From assembly GCF_000160135.1 (NCBI RefSeq), contig NZ_GG729934.1, positions 190,499 to 254,498 of the forward strand: a stretch of 64,000 bases of DNA. The letters are read 5' to 3'. Under the pieces are notes generated by a model. It saw only the letters and a program-made list of their open reading frames with translations, searched no databases and was not told where the DNA came from. The translations under genes and the position numbers were made by a program. Shown one piece after another: positions 26,052 through 35,130 of the stretch. The DNA comes from Oribacterium sp. oral taxon 078 str. F0262. GTDB lineage: Bacteria; Bacillota; Clostridia; Lachnospirales; Lachnospiraceae. How positions within the stretch are numbered: position 1 is the first letter of the stretch; the number at the start of each line of letters is the position of its first letter.

Positions 26052-27221
26052 ATGGAGAGGATCAGAATTGCCCTTATCCCGGCCTATGAGCCGGACTGGA
26101 AAATCTTCACGGTTTTAAAGGAGTGCCTGGAGACGGGGATCCGATGCATCGTCGTGGATGACGGCTCCGGAAGCCGCTTTGACAGTATTTTCGAGAATCT
26201 CCCCCCGGAGGTGCTGCTCCTCCGATTTCCGGAAAACCGGGGAAAGGGGGCGGCGCTGAAGGCCGGGATGCGCTACATTGAGGAGCATTTCAAAGGCGAG
26301 TACAGCATCGTGACATTGGACTGTGACGGGCAGCATCAGGTCCGGGATGCGCTCCGTCTCTTAAGAGCGGCGGAGAAGGAGCGCGGAAGCCTCTTCCTCG
26401 GCTCCCGGAGGCAGTCCCGGAGTTCTCCGCTTCGAAGCCGTATCGGAAACGCGATAACGAGAGCGGTCTTTTCGCTCATAAGCGGGACGAGGATTTATGA
26501 TACCCAGACCGGACTTCGCGCCTTTACGGAGAGGCTTCTCCCGAGGCTTCTGGAGATCCGGGGGGATCGATATGAGTACGAGATGAACATGCTCCTTCTT
26601 TTCGCAAGGGAGAAGCTCACGATCCGGGAGATCCCGATCGAGACGATATACTTTGAGAACAACAGGGGGAGTCACTTTGACAGCTTAAAGGATTCCATCC
26701 GAATCTACGGACAGATTTTCCGCTTTGGGATGAGCTCCCTTTTCTCCTTCCTCCTGGACTTTTCCCTCTACAACCTTCTCCTGGGACTATTCGGACTTCC
26801 GGCTGTTCTCGCGAACGGACTGGCGAGGCTCGTCTCGGCCGGCGTGAATTTTTGCATCAACAGAAGGCTTGTCTTCCATTCGGAGAAGGGACTTTTGCGA
26901 AGCGCCGCGCGCTATGCTCTTCTCGCAGCGGGAATCCTGCTTCTAAACAGCATTATTCTCAGCGCGCTTCTCATGGGGCTTCATATGCATCCCTTCCCGG
27001 CGAAGCTTCTCACAGAGCTCCTCCTCTTTTCCTTCAGCTATCTCGTGCAGCAGAGACTGATTTTCTCGGACAGGAAATCCGGCGCGGAGGCGGGAAAGCC
27101 GGAGGAATCCAGGATAGAATACAGGATAGAAGAGAGCGCGGAGCGAAAGAAGACAGAGGGAGAGGACAAAAGCTATGCTTTGACCGCTTTCTATGGAGGG
27201 TATAGGGGGAGCAGCTTATGA
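26052..27221 (+). CDS. GT2 glycosyltransferase fused to GtrA-like membrane domain
   Basis: This 389-residue fusion has an N-terminal GT-A domain like dolichyl-phosphate mannosyltransferase (PAYEPDWK, VVDDGSG at 34-40, DCDGQHQ at 90-96, and the Tyr/Glu-rich RYEYEMNMLL segment) and a C-terminal GtrA domain with four membrane helices (about 225-345). Such proteins put a sugar on undecaprenyl phosphate and may help flip it. The donor is unknown. The start is ATG 26052 after AAAGGAGAAAT. The last 20 codons form the first copy of a 63-bp tandem duplication that continues into the next gene, so the C-terminal tail may be recent. Confidence 0.9.
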   Translation: MERIRIALIPAYEPDWKIFTVLKECLETGIRCIVVDDGSGSRFDSIFENLPPEVLLLRFPENRGKGAALKAGMRYIEEHFKGEYSIVTLDCDGQHQVRDALRLLRAAEKERGSLFLGSRRQSRSSPLRSRIGNAITRAVFSLISGTRIYDTQTGLRAFTERLLPRLLEIRGDRYEYEMNMLLLFAREKLTIREIPIETIYFENNRGSHFDSLKDSIRIYGQIFRFGMSSLFSFLLDFSLYNLLLGLFGLPAVLANGLARLVSAGVNFCINRRLVFHSEKGLLRSAARYALLAAGILLLNSIILSALLMGLHMHPFPAKLLTELLLFSFSYLVQQRLIFSDRKSGAEAGKPEESRIEYRIEESAERKKTEGEDKSYALTAFYGGYRGSSL

Positions 27222-27286
27222 AAAGAGGACAAAAGCTATGCTTTGACCGCTTTCTATAGAGAGTATAGGGGGAGCAGCTTATGAAA
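27161..27286 (+). repeat. 63-bp tandem duplication spanning gene end and next ribosome site
   Basis: Two copies (27161-27223 and 27224-27286) differ at a few bases. Each holds GGGGGAGCAGCTT-ATG-AAAAG, so the ribosome site and start codon of the NAGPA gene exist twice. The first ATG (27218) opens a 13-residue reading frame, MKRGQKLCFDRFL, ending at 27259. The second (27281) is the real start. Confidence 0.92.
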
Positions 27287-28435
27287 AGAAGAAAGAGATA
27301 CTTCGGACTTTGCTATGGGATTTTTCTCACGGCATTTACCGCGTATGCCCTGCTGGACACCTTTGTCATACCGCGCCGCATGGAGAAAAGCGTCCTTGCG
27401 GCAGATGCCTCTCTGAGCGAGGAGAAGCTCTTAGCCTTGCAGGAGGGGGACAGCGTTTCCATTAAAACAAGCTCCGCGAAATCCAGCGGAGAGAGCGGGG
27501 CGAGCCGGACGATTCAGGAGAGCGTAGAGGCGAAGATCCGGGAGAAAACCTCCGGCAGCAGCGGGGCGGAGAGCTCCGGAAACAATGGAGAGAAAAGCTC
27601 TGACACTACGTCCTCCTCCGCCTCCTCCAAAGGAGGGGGAAAGGGGAACAGCGGTACAGAGAGTGAGAAAACGGAGACAAGTGAGGACTCCGGAGAAAGC
27701 GCGGGAACTCTCATCGGGAGCTATGAGGATCAAAAGAGCAGGATCAGTGTCCGCTCCTACCGCTATAAGGGCAGTACAGTCTATGTAGCAGACATCACGC
27801 TCACGGAGGCGTCAAGCCTTAGAACAGCGTTTGCCAACGGCAGCTACGGGCGGAATATCAAGGCGCTCACTTCTGTGACGGCGGAGGAAAACGATGCGGT
27901 TCTTGCGATCAACGGAGACTTCTACGGTTCCCGGCAGAACGGCTATGTCATACGAAACGGAGAGCTCTACCGGGACAGCGGATCAGAGAATGAGGATCTC
28001 GCCATAATGAAGGATGGCTCCTTTCGGATCGTATCGGAATCCGACTACAGCGCATCTGAGCTTCTCAGCGCCGGGGCCGAACAGGTCTTTTCCTTCGGGC
28101 CGGCCCTTCTCAAAAATTCGGAGATTCAGGTCTCGGAGAACGAGGAGGTCGGAATGGCAATGGCCAGCAATCCGAGAACCGCGATCGGGATTTTGGGAGA
28201 AAATCATTACGTTTTCGTCGTCTCCGACGGGAGGACAGAGGAGAGCGCGGGGCTCAGTCTCTACGAGCTTTCGGAGTTTTTGCAGGAGCTTGGATGTAAA
28301 ACTGCCTATAACCTGGACGGCGGCGGCTCCTCTGCCATGGTATTTCAGGGAGAAGTCGTCAATAAGCCGACCACGGGAGGAGACAGGATATCGGAGCGCG
28401 CCGTCAGTGACATCGTATACATCAAGAAAAGCTGA
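27281..28435 (+). CDS. Membrane-anchored phosphodiester glycosidase (NAGPA domain)
   Basis: The 384-residue protein has an N-terminal membrane anchor (about 8-26), a long Ser/Gly/Glu-rich linker (55-145) and a NAGPA-type domain to the end. Domain marks are AINGDFYG, the SNPRTAIG strand and NLDGGGSSAM. The family removes N-acetylglucosamine or similar from phosphodiester-linked glycans and is found with exopolysaccharide genes. The preceding GT2-GtrA gene supports a role in surface glycan synthesis or trimming. Its start codon sits at the end of the second copy of the 63-bp duplication. Confidence 0.88.
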   Translation: MKRRKRYFGLCYGIFLTAFTAYALLDTFVIPRRMEKSVLAADASLSEEKLLALQEGDSVSIKTSSAKSSGESGASRTIQESVEAKIREKTSGSSGAESSGNNGEKSSDTTSSSASSKGGGKGNSGTESEKTETSEDSGESAGTLIGSYEDQKSRISVRSYRYKGSTVYVADITLTEASSLRTAFANGSYGRNIKALTSVTAEENDAVLAINGDFYGSRQNGYVIRNGELYRDSGSENEDLAIMKDGSFRIVSESDYSASELLSAGAEQVFSFGPALLKNSEIQVSENEEVGMAMASNPRTAIGILGENHYVFVVSDGRTEESAGLSLYELSEFLQELGCKTAYNLDGGGSSAMVFQGEVVNKPTTGGDRISERAVSDIVYIKKS

Positions 28436-28483
28436 GAATGAAAAGCTGAGGATTAAAATCCGAGGAATCAGGAGGAGAAAAGA

Positions 28484-28912
28484 ATGAAAGCTGATAGAAA
28501 TCCTTACCTTCGCCCCTGTCTTTCCGCCCTGGGAATCACCGCCCTTGTGGGGATTTTCTCCGCGGTCTACGAGCATTTCGGACACGGCGTCTACTCAAAT
28601 TACATGGTCTTTGCCTTTCTCTTTCCGCTTCTCCTCCTCGCCCTTCCGAGATTTGTTTTACTCCTTTTGGAGAATCGGAGGAGAGGGAGAGAGCGTCCTT
28701 TGGAAGAGGGAGGAGCCGTCTGGACACTCTGGAACGCCGGAGCTGGGACTCTCACGCTCGGGAGTCTCTTCCGGGGCATCCTGGAGATCTACGGAACACA
28801 GAGTCCCCTCGAAAAACCCTACTTCCTCCTCGGAGCCCTGCTCCTCGTCTTAGGGGCTCTTCTCTTTATGGGAGGAAAGGGAAGAAGACCCGCAGCCTTA
28901 GAGGAAGGATAA
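28484..28912 (+). CDS. Small four-helix membrane protein, unknown function
   Basis: The 142 residues carry four predicted membrane helices (about 13-29, 40-62, 80-101, 112-130) and a charged loop in the middle. I do not recognise the family. It follows the NAGPA gene by 48 bp with an AGGAGGAGAAAAG ribosome site and ends just before a strong terminator, so it closes the GT2-NAGPA operon and may serve the same surface process. Confidence 0.7.
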   Translation: MKADRNPYLRPCLSALGITALVGIFSAVYEHFGHGVYSNYMVFAFLFPLLLLALPRFVLLLLENRRRGRERPLEEGGAVWTLWNAGAGTLTLGSLFRGILEIYGTQSPLEKPYFLLGALLLVLGALLFMGGKGRRPAALEEG

Positions 28913-28962
28913 TGCGGCATTGGAGCGCTTCCTCCAATGGCTTCCTCCAAGGAAAAGCTCCC

Positions 28963-28994
28963 CGGCTCTGCCTTTTTGGCAGGGCCGTTTTTTT
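28963..28994 (+). terminator. Terminator of the GT2-NAGPA operon
   Basis: CGGCTCTGCC (28963-28972) pairs with GGCAGGGCCG (28978-28987), ten pairs with one wobble, then seven T. Confidence 0.92.
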
Positions 28995-29060
28995 ATGCGG
29001 GAGAACGGATATGGAAATGCAGAAGACACGAAGGCTTTGCCGCATTGCTTCCCTGATCGG

Positions 29061-29095
29061 ATGTAATTCATGTAACATCCATGTAATCCATGTAA
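29061..29095 (+). promoter_or_regulatory. Four ATGTAA repeats abutting the lacI-family promoter
   Basis: ATGTAA occurs at 29061, 29070, 29081 and 29090, giving a 20-bp unit repeated twice immediately upstream of the -35 at 29101. Spacing of 9, 11 and 9 bp puts copies on roughly the same DNA face. A likely protein-binding array, perhaps for an activator. Confidence 0.55.
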
Positions 29096-29100
29096 CAATA

Positions 29101-29129
29101 TTGCCCGTAAAGCGGCGTGACAGTATAAT
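29101..29129 (+). promoter_or_regulatory. Promoter for the LacI-type regulator and sugar operon
   Basis: TTGCCC (29101-29106), 17 bp, then the consensus TATAAT (29124-29129). The 118-base leader that follows contains an AGTGG/CCACT hairpin but no gene. The whole 28913-29247 gap is regulatory. Confidence 0.8.
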
Positions 29130-29247
29130 CGGTTTCAAGTAGAAAGGATCGGTCGGAATTACAGGATTTCCCGGAAAGAATTCCCCGGAAGGCAGTGGAA
29201 GCGTATCAAACCACTTCAGCTTTTGTACCAGGGAGGATGAAAAAGGG

Positions 29248-30231
29248 ATGGCAGTCACGATACGGCAGGTAGCAAAGGCGGCGGGAGTCTCAACGGCGAC
29301 AGTGTCCCGGTATTTCACAGGAAGCTCTGTCGTCCTGGGAGACACGGCGAGGAAAATAGGGAGGGCGGCGGAGCAGCTCGGTTATGTGCCGATCCGGGGA
29401 AGATCGAAGAGAAGAAATCCGGGTGCCGTGGCTGTGCTTTTTTCCGATCTCAGGCTTTTGTATTATAGCGACGCATTGAAGATATTGATCGAGGAGAGCC
29501 GCCGCTATGCCTATCATCTCATTGTGCTCCCGCTCAGCGGAGACTGTGAAAAGTATAAGAAAATTTTCAGCGATTCACAGATCACGGGTGTGATCTATTT
29601 TGAAGAGGATCTGAACCGCGAGATTACGAATTATATCAAGGCGAAAAATATCAAAACCGTCATTTTCGGCGGCGCCGCGCGGGACAGAAGAAACAAGATG
29701 ATCCATATCAATGATCTCGCGGCGGCCCGCGCCGGCTGTCACTATCTCTTATCCCTTCACCATAGAGACATCCTCATTCTCTCCGACGCTCCCCAGAAAA
29801 TCAGTTCGGGCTTTCAGAGGATTACGGGATGCAAGCGGGCTTTTGAGGAGGAGGGAGCAGAGCTCAGAGAGGAGCTCATAAAATACGGAGAGCTCAGCTG
29901 GGAAAATGGAAGAAAGCTTGTACTTCAGGCGCTCCGGGAGGGACTTCATTTCACTGCTGTCTATGCATTCAGCGATGAGATGGCTCTCGGCGCGATCAGC
30001 GCCTTATATCAGTCGGGGCTCTCGGTTCCGGGGGATGTCTCGGTCATGGGATTTGACGGTACGGATACCGCGCAAAGGATGGTGCCCCGTCTGAGCACGG
30101 TGCGGCAGCCCCTCAGAAAAATGGCGGAGCTTGCATTGGACTCCTTTTTGAATGAGGATTCGGAGGACAATCTGGAGTGCATTGTTCCCTACCGCATCGA
30201 AGAGGGGGAAAGCTGCAAAAGGGCGGACTGA
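29248..30231 (+). CDS. LacI/GalR-family transcriptional regulator
   Basis: The 327-residue protein has the LacI helix-turn-helix at the N-terminus (TIRQVAKAAGVSTATVSRYF) and a periplasmic-binding-like sugar sensor domain with FSDEMALGAISAL and VMGFDGTD near the C-terminus. It should bind operators near its own promoter and respond to a sugar or sugar phosphate. It is the first gene of an operon running through the ABC importer to the GH4 enzyme, so it is probably autoregulated and controls that pathway. GGGAGG lies 11 bases before the ATG, a rather long spacing. Confidence 0.92.
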   Translation: MAVTIRQVAKAAGVSTATVSRYFTGSSVVLGDTARKIGRAAEQLGYVPIRGRSKRRNPGAVAVLFSDLRLLYYSDALKILIEESRRYAYHLIVLPLSGDCEKYKKIFSDSQITGVIYFEEDLNREITNYIKAKNIKTVIFGGAARDRRNKMIHINDLAAARAGCHYLLSLHHRDILILSDAPQKISSGFQRITGCKRAFEEEGAELREELIKYGELSWENGRKLVLQALREGLHFTAVYAFSDEMALGAISALYQSGLSVPGDVSVMGFDGTDTAQRMVPRLSTVRQPLRKMAELALDSFLNEDSEDNLECIVPYRIEEGESCKRAD

Positions 30232-30261
30232 TCGAAGGTATTGCAGGAGAGGAGAAGAGAG

Positions 30262-31512
30262 ATGAAAAAAATGCTTACGGCAATTCTTTCGGGGGCGGCG
30301 GCGCTGTCTCTGTTTGCTTGCACTGCGCCCGAAAAGGTCGGATCTGCTTCCTCCGTGAAGCTCACATTCTGTATCTGGGATGAGGTACAGCAGCCGGTAT
30401 TTGAGAGGATCATAGAAAAATTCGAGGAGGAAAACCCGGATATCGACGTGGAGCTGCAGCTGACGCCATGGTCTCAGTACTGGACGAAGCTGGATGCCGC
30501 GATGGGGGCAGACAGCGCGGCGGATGTCTTCTGGATGAATACTTTTCTCCCGAAATATGCGTCGGCGGGGCTTTTGGAGGCACTGGACGGATATCTCGAA
30601 AAGGATGGAATTGCAATGGATGCCTATGTCGCGTCCTCCGCCGGTATGTGCCGCTATGAGGGCAGGCAGTATGGCATGCCGAAGGGCCTGGACACGGTGC
30701 AGCTTTTCTATAACAAAGAGATTTTCAGAGAGTATGGAGTAGAAGAGCCAAAGCCCGGCTGGACCTGGGAGGATATGGTTAAAAAGGCGGAGGAGCTCAA
30801 GGCGAAGAGCTCTGAGATCTATCCGATCCTTATGGAGCTCGATCCGCAGCCGTCCTACTTTAATTTCATTGTGCAGTCGGGAGGATATATCCTGGATGAG
30901 AGCGGGAAGAAGACAGGACTCGGAGAGCCCGGAAGCATAGAGGCCTATCGGGATATCGTTGAGCTCATGGATCAGGGATTGATGCCGGACGCACGGGTTC
31001 TCTCGGATACAAAGGGAACGGACCTTTTCCTCTCGAAAAAGGGGGCCATGCTCTTTATGGGCTCATGGAAATGCTCTCTTTTAGATCAGGCCGGCTTTGG
31101 AGATCAGATTGCCGCGGTCCCGATGCCGCTCAGGGAGAAGGGAAATCAGAGTGTGATCGGAGGTCTGAGCTATGCAATGAATGCGAACTGCAAAGATAAG
31201 GAGGCCGCATGGAAGCTGATTCGCTACCTCTCCGGAGAGGAGGCAAACCGCATGCAGGCCGAGGAGAAGATCGATATCCCGGCGCTGAAAAGCGCGCAGC
31301 AGTATTATCGTGCAGAGCATATCGATACCGCCGTACTCTTTGAGGCGGCGAATTCCGGCTTTCCCTATCCGACATCGCTCCTTGCGGCGGACTGGAACCA
31401 GGTGATCTCGGATTACTCGGGGAAAATATTTGCGAAGGAGCTCAGCCCGGAGGAGGGCTGCCGGGCGATGCAGAAGGAGGTGCAGGATATCCTGGATAAG
31501 GAGCAGACCTGA
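30262..31512 (+). CDS. Sugar ABC transporter substrate-binding lipoprotein
   Basis: The 416-residue family 1 solute-binding protein has a lipobox (LSLFAC) with the lipid Cys near 20, the early LTFCIWDE strand, NPDIDVELQLTPWSQYWTKL and the VIGGLSYAMNANCKDKEAAWKLIRYLSG segment typical of MalE-like proteins. It captures an oligosaccharide outside the membrane for the two permeases that follow. ATG 30262, after GGAGAGGAGAAGAG, is preferred to a codon seven residues upstream. The ligand is unknown; see the downstream enzymes for hints. Confidence 0.92.
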   Translation: MKKMLTAILSGAAALSLFACTAPEKVGSASSVKLTFCIWDEVQQPVFERIIEKFEEENPDIDVELQLTPWSQYWTKLDAAMGADSAADVFWMNTFLPKYASAGLLEALDGYLEKDGIAMDAYVASSAGMCRYEGRQYGMPKGLDTVQLFYNKEIFREYGVEEPKPGWTWEDMVKKAEELKAKSSEIYPILMELDPQPSYFNFIVQSGGYILDESGKKTGLGEPGSIEAYRDIVELMDQGLMPDARVLSDTKGTDLFLSKKGAMLFMGSWKCSLLDQAGFGDQIAAVPMPLREKGNQSVIGGLSYAMNANCKDKEAAWKLIRYLSGEEANRMQAEEKIDIPALKSAQQYYRAEHIDTAVLFEAANSGFPYPTSLLAADWNQVISDYSGKIFAKELSPEEGCRAMQKEVQDILDKEQT

Positions 31513-31572
31513 CGGAAGAACGGATGGCGGAGAAAGGCAGAAAGAGTTTTTTCGGAGAGTGGTGAGACTGCA

Positions 31573-32481
31573 ATGAAAAGAAGGACAGAATCTGCGGGAG
31601 GGAGGAGGAAAAGAGAGGCAATTTTTGCTTATCTGATGATCGCCCCGCTGATGGCGGGCGTTCTCCTCTTCTATATCGGAGCGTTTTTTAAGAATCTCTA
31701 TTATGGCTTCACCGACAAGGGAAGCTTTGGCGATGCCGAATTGATCGGTATAAAAAATTATATGGAGATCGCAAAGGACGGTGCCTTTCTCCGGGCGGCC
31801 GCAAACACCGCGCTCTATGCTCTATTCTGCGTTCCTGCGGTGCTCCTCCTCTCCGTACTTCTCGCCCTTCTCTTAAATGTAAGGCTGAAAGGGATTGGCC
31901 TCCTTCGAGTATGCATATTCCTGCCCGCGGTCACGCTTCCCTCCGCGATCGGACTGATATGGAGATGGATGATGAACTATGAGTTCGGTCTCTTCAATGA
32001 GATCCGCGCCCTTTTCAGTCTGAAGAGGATCGCCTGGCTCTCAGATCCGAATTATGCGCTCTTCTCCGTCTCCCTGGTTTTTATCTGGGCGAATGTCGCC
32101 TATCCGGTCATCATACTCCTTGCCGGCTTACAAAGCATCCCGTCCTGCTACAGGGAGGCGGCCCAGATTGACGGCGCGGGAAGATGGAGACAGTTTACGT
32201 CGATCACGCTTCCCCTTTTGTCCCCGGTCATTTTCTTTGTGCTGATCACTACGGTCATCAATGTACTTCAGATCTTTGATTTCATTTATCTCATGATTCC
32301 CGAGGGAAGCATCGGCATGGCCTCCGCTCGCTCTCTGGTATCCTATTTTTTTCGACAGTCCTTCGTAATGGGACACAGGGGCTATGGAGCCGCGGTCAGC
32401 GTCATTTTGTTCCTTTTGATTCTTTTGGTCACGATGCTTTTGATGTTTTTACAGAAAAGAATCGTGTTCTACGATGACTGA
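31573..32481 (+). CDS. Sugar ABC permease, MalF type
   Basis: The 302-residue permease has six membrane helices and the EAA loop (YREAAQIDGAGRWRQFTSITLPLLSP) that docks the ATPase. It pairs with the MalG-type permease downstream. No ATPase gene lies in the operon, so a shared MsmX-type ATPase elsewhere is presumed, as is common in Firmicutes. Confidence 0.94.
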   Translation: MKRRTESAGGRRKREAIFAYLMIAPLMAGVLLFYIGAFFKNLYYGFTDKGSFGDAELIGIKNYMEIAKDGAFLRAAANTALYALFCVPAVLLLSVLLALLLNVRLKGIGLLRVCIFLPAVTLPSAIGLIWRWMMNYEFGLFNEIRALFSLKRIAWLSDPNYALFSVSLVFIWANVAYPVIILLAGLQSIPSCYREAAQIDGAGRWRQFTSITLPLLSPVIFFVLITTVINVLQIFDFIYLMIPEGSIGMASARSLVSYFFRQSFVMGHRGYGAAVSVILFLLILLVTMLLMFLQKRIVFYDD

Positions 32482-32566
32482 AGTGCCGTAAAGCGCGGGA
32501 TTGGAGAAGGGATGGATTCCCCGAAGACTTATAGCCGGGGGCTTCAGAAAGCGAGGCGGAGTGAAA

Positions 32567-33388
32567 ATGAAGAGGGGGAGAGAGAGGATCATTCTCTATG
32601 CGGCACTGAGCCTCTGTGCATTTCTCACGGTCTTTCCGTTTCTATGGGCGGTTTTGACCGCATTTAAGAGCTATGAGGAGAGTATACGGATTCCTCCGAC
32701 CTTCATTCCGGAGAATTTCAGGTTGGAGAACTTCCGTATTGTCCTGAAAAAATTTCCATTTTCGGCATTTTATGCAAATACCTTTTTGATGATCCTCTTC
32801 GTCATCATATTTCAGCTTTGCCTTTGCTCCATGGCGGCCTATGCCTTTGCGAGGCTGCATTTTCCGGGACGAGAGCTCATCTTCTGGAGTCTTCTTGCCC
32901 TTTTGATGGCACCGGGGCAGATCTTTCTGATCCCCAATTATGAAACTATGGTGAAGCTTCACCTTGCGGACACGGTCACGGCACTATGGCTTCCCAAGGT
33001 CTTCAGCGCTTTTGGGACCTACCTGCTCCGCGAATTTTTCCGGGGAATCCCGAGAAGTCTGGATGAAGCGGCCATCCTGGACGGCTGCAATTATTTTCAG
33101 ATCTACCTTTGGATTCATCTGCCCCTGATCCGGCCGGCCCTGTCTTCCCTTGCGATCCTCACGGCGATTTCCGCCTTTAAGGATCTGATGTGGCCTTTGA
33201 TCGTCAACAATTCCATGGACAAGATGACATTGTCCTCTGGGCTTTCCATGTTGATCGGGGAGCATACGACGATCTATCCTCAGGTCATGGCCGGCGGCCT
33301 GATCGCTGTTCTTCCGATGCTTCTTCTCTTTTTTATCTTTCAAAGGCAGTTCATCGAGGGGATCGCGACAGCGGGAATCAAGCAGTGA
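32567..33388 (+). CDS. Sugar ABC permease, MalG type
   Basis: The 273-residue permease has six helices and the EAA motif (LDEAAILDGCNYFQIYLWIHLPLIRPAL). It forms the channel with the MalF-type partner. The frame is open back to 32501. ATG 32567 is taken as start, with a GTG two codons earlier as alternative; both follow GCGAGGCGGA. Confidence 0.93.
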   Translation: MKRGRERIILYAALSLCAFLTVFPFLWAVLTAFKSYEESIRIPPTFIPENFRLENFRIVLKKFPFSAFYANTFLMILFVIIFQLCLCSMAAYAFARLHFPGRELIFWSLLALLMAPGQIFLIPNYETMVKLHLADTVTALWLPKVFSAFGTYLLREFFRGIPRSLDEAAILDGCNYFQIYLWIHLPLIRPALSSLAILTAISAFKDLMWPLIVNNSMDKMTLSSGLSMLIGEHTTIYPQVMAGGLIAVLPMLLLFFIFQRQFIEGIATAGIKQ

Positions 33389-33455
33389 GGACCCGACTCC
33401 CGTGTAAATCCGGCGTCCGTCAGATAGGGACTTGTCCCCTTATAAGGAGGTAAAA

Positions 33456-34127
33456 ATGATTGATCTTTTGGCGGTCTGCGCGCACCCGGACGACCTGGAG
33501 GCCGGCCTGGGAGGGACCTTTATCAAGGCGAAGCAGGAGGGACTTTGCACGGGACTTGTTCTCTTTACCAAAGGAGAGGCGGGGGGACATGCGGAGGCGG
33601 AGCTCAGAATGAAGGAGGCGGAGAAGGCGGCCTCAGAAATGGAGCTGGATTATTTCGCCGTCCTGGATTTTCCGGATGCCGGATTATTCTATTCACCGGA
33701 GGCAGTGCAGGCTTTGATTCCGCATCTTCGGAAATGCGAGCCGAGATATCTCTTTACCTTGCTGTCGGAGGACTATCATCCGGACCACGCCGCCGTCTCA
33801 AAAATCACGGAAGCTGCGCGCTTTTGTGCGGGACTGAAAAAGTACTCTCCGGACGGCAAAGAGTGGCACTGCGAGGACCTTTTGTATTTCGGGGTGGATG
33901 ATCGAAGAAACCGGCAAAGACCGGAGCTCTACGTGGATATTTCGGACGTTATAGACAGGAAAAGACGGATCCTGGAGGCCCACGCGTCTCAGCAGATTCT
34001 GGAGCCCTGCATGAGGATGGCGGAGGCCTATGGGCAGATCGCGGGAGTTGGATATGCGGAGGGGCTGTATCTGAAGGCCGCTTTTACGGTCCGGCATCCG
34101 GGCGCACTCTTTTCGAAGGAGCGCTGA
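33456..34127 (+). CDS. PIG-L family deacetylase
   Basis: The 223-residue LmbE/PIG-L fold protein has the zinc and catalytic motif AHPDD at 9-13 and a second metal His in YHPDH. The family removes acetyl groups from GlcNAc-containing sugars or conjugates (BshB, MshB, diacetylchitobiose deacetylase). Its place between a sugar importer and a GH4 glycosidase suggests that the imported sugar carries an N-acetyl group removed before or after hydrolysis. ATG 33456 follows TAAGGAGGTAAAA, a very strong ribosome site. Confidence 0.88.
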   Translation: MIDLLAVCAHPDDLEAGLGGTFIKAKQEGLCTGLVLFTKGEAGGHAEAELRMKEAEKAASEMELDYFAVLDFPDAGLFYSPEAVQALIPHLRKCEPRYLFTLLSEDYHPDHAAVSKITEAARFCAGLKKYSPDGKEWHCEDLLYFGVDDRRNRQRPELYVDISDVIDRKRRILEAHASQQILEPCMRMAEAYGQIAGVGYAEGLYLKAAFTVRHPGALFSKER

Positions 34128-34179
34128 GAGAAGAGAGGGAAGTACAGGATGGCAATATTTCGAAGGAGTACTGAGAGGG

Positions 34180-35130
34180 ATGACTAAAAGAGCTGTCGGC
34201 ATGGGGATTGCAAATATAGATATCATCTTCAGCGGCATAGACAGGATTCCTTCCCTCGGAGAGGAGCTTTACAGCAAAGCCTATTCCTGTCAGCTTGGGG
34301 GAGGTCCGCTTGCCACTCTGATCCAGCTTAAAAGACTGGGTGTTCCCGTGAAAATCGGGACCTATATCGGGACGGGAAAGCTCAGCACCTTTTTGAAAAG
34401 AGAGCTGAATAAAAACGGAGCGGCAGTGGAAAATATGCTGGAAACGGAAGAAGAGGATCCTGTCACTCTGAGCTGTGTTATGTCCTGCCCGGGAGACCGC
34501 GGGATCATGTCCTGCCGCCCGGATCCGTCGGCCTTTGCCATGAGCCGGGAGAAGAGAAAGAGATTTTACGACGGCGCGGATATTATATATCTGTCCGCGG
34601 ATCAAAAGGAGCTCTGCCGGGAGCTGAAGGAGCAGGGGAGCGTGGTGGTACTGGATTCCTCCTGGAGTGAGGACAATACGATGGAGTGCTACCGCGAGAT
34701 TCTTCCCTACACGGATTTCTTCATTCCGAATGAAAAAGAGGCAATGATGATTACAGGAGAGAAAACAGCGGAGAGGGCACTCCTTGCCCTGGCCCCGTAC
34801 CAGAAAATACCGATTATAAAATGCGGAGCAGCGGGCTGTATCTTTTTGGAGAATGGAAATATAGAGCGGATTCCTCCGATCCCAGTCAAATATCGGGATG
34901 CCACAGGGGCGGGGGACGCCTTTGCGGCGGGCTTTCTCTACGGCCTTTGCCACGGAAGAAGCATAGAAAGCTGCCTTCGCTACGGGAATATCGCGGGAGG
35001 AAATGCCGTCTCCGCGGTCGGCTGTTTGAGTACGGATCTCAATGAAGGCGGAATACAGGAAGCCTATGAGTGCTTTTACGAAGGCTCTGATAGGGAAGCT
35101 TTCCGGCAGAAAAGGAGGGAGAGAGCATGA
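34180..35130 (+). CDS. PfkB-family carbohydrate kinase
   Basis: The 316-residue kinase has the N-terminal GGGPLATLIQLKRLG signature and the C-terminal DATGAGDAFAAGF motif with the catalytic Asp. PfkB enzymes phosphorylate sugars such as fructose, ribose, tagatose 6-P or glucosamine. In this operon it could phosphorylate the imported glycoside or its product, making a substrate for the GH4 enzyme next door. It overlaps that gene by four bases (ATGA), so the two are translationally coupled. Confidence 0.9.
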   Translation: MTKRAVGMGIANIDIIFSGIDRIPSLGEELYSKAYSCQLGGGPLATLIQLKRLGVPVKIGTYIGTGKLSTFLKRELNKNGAAVENMLETEEEDPVTLSCVMSCPGDRGIMSCRPDPSAFAMSREKRKRFYDGADIIYLSADQKELCRELKEQGSVVVLDSSWSEDNTMECYREILPYTDFFIPNEKEAMMITGEKTAERALLALAPYQKIPIIKCGAAGCIFLENGNIERIPPIPVKYRDATGAGDAFAAGFLYGLCHGRSIESCLRYGNIAGGNAVSAVGCLSTDLNEGGIQEAYECFYEGSDREAFRQKRRERA

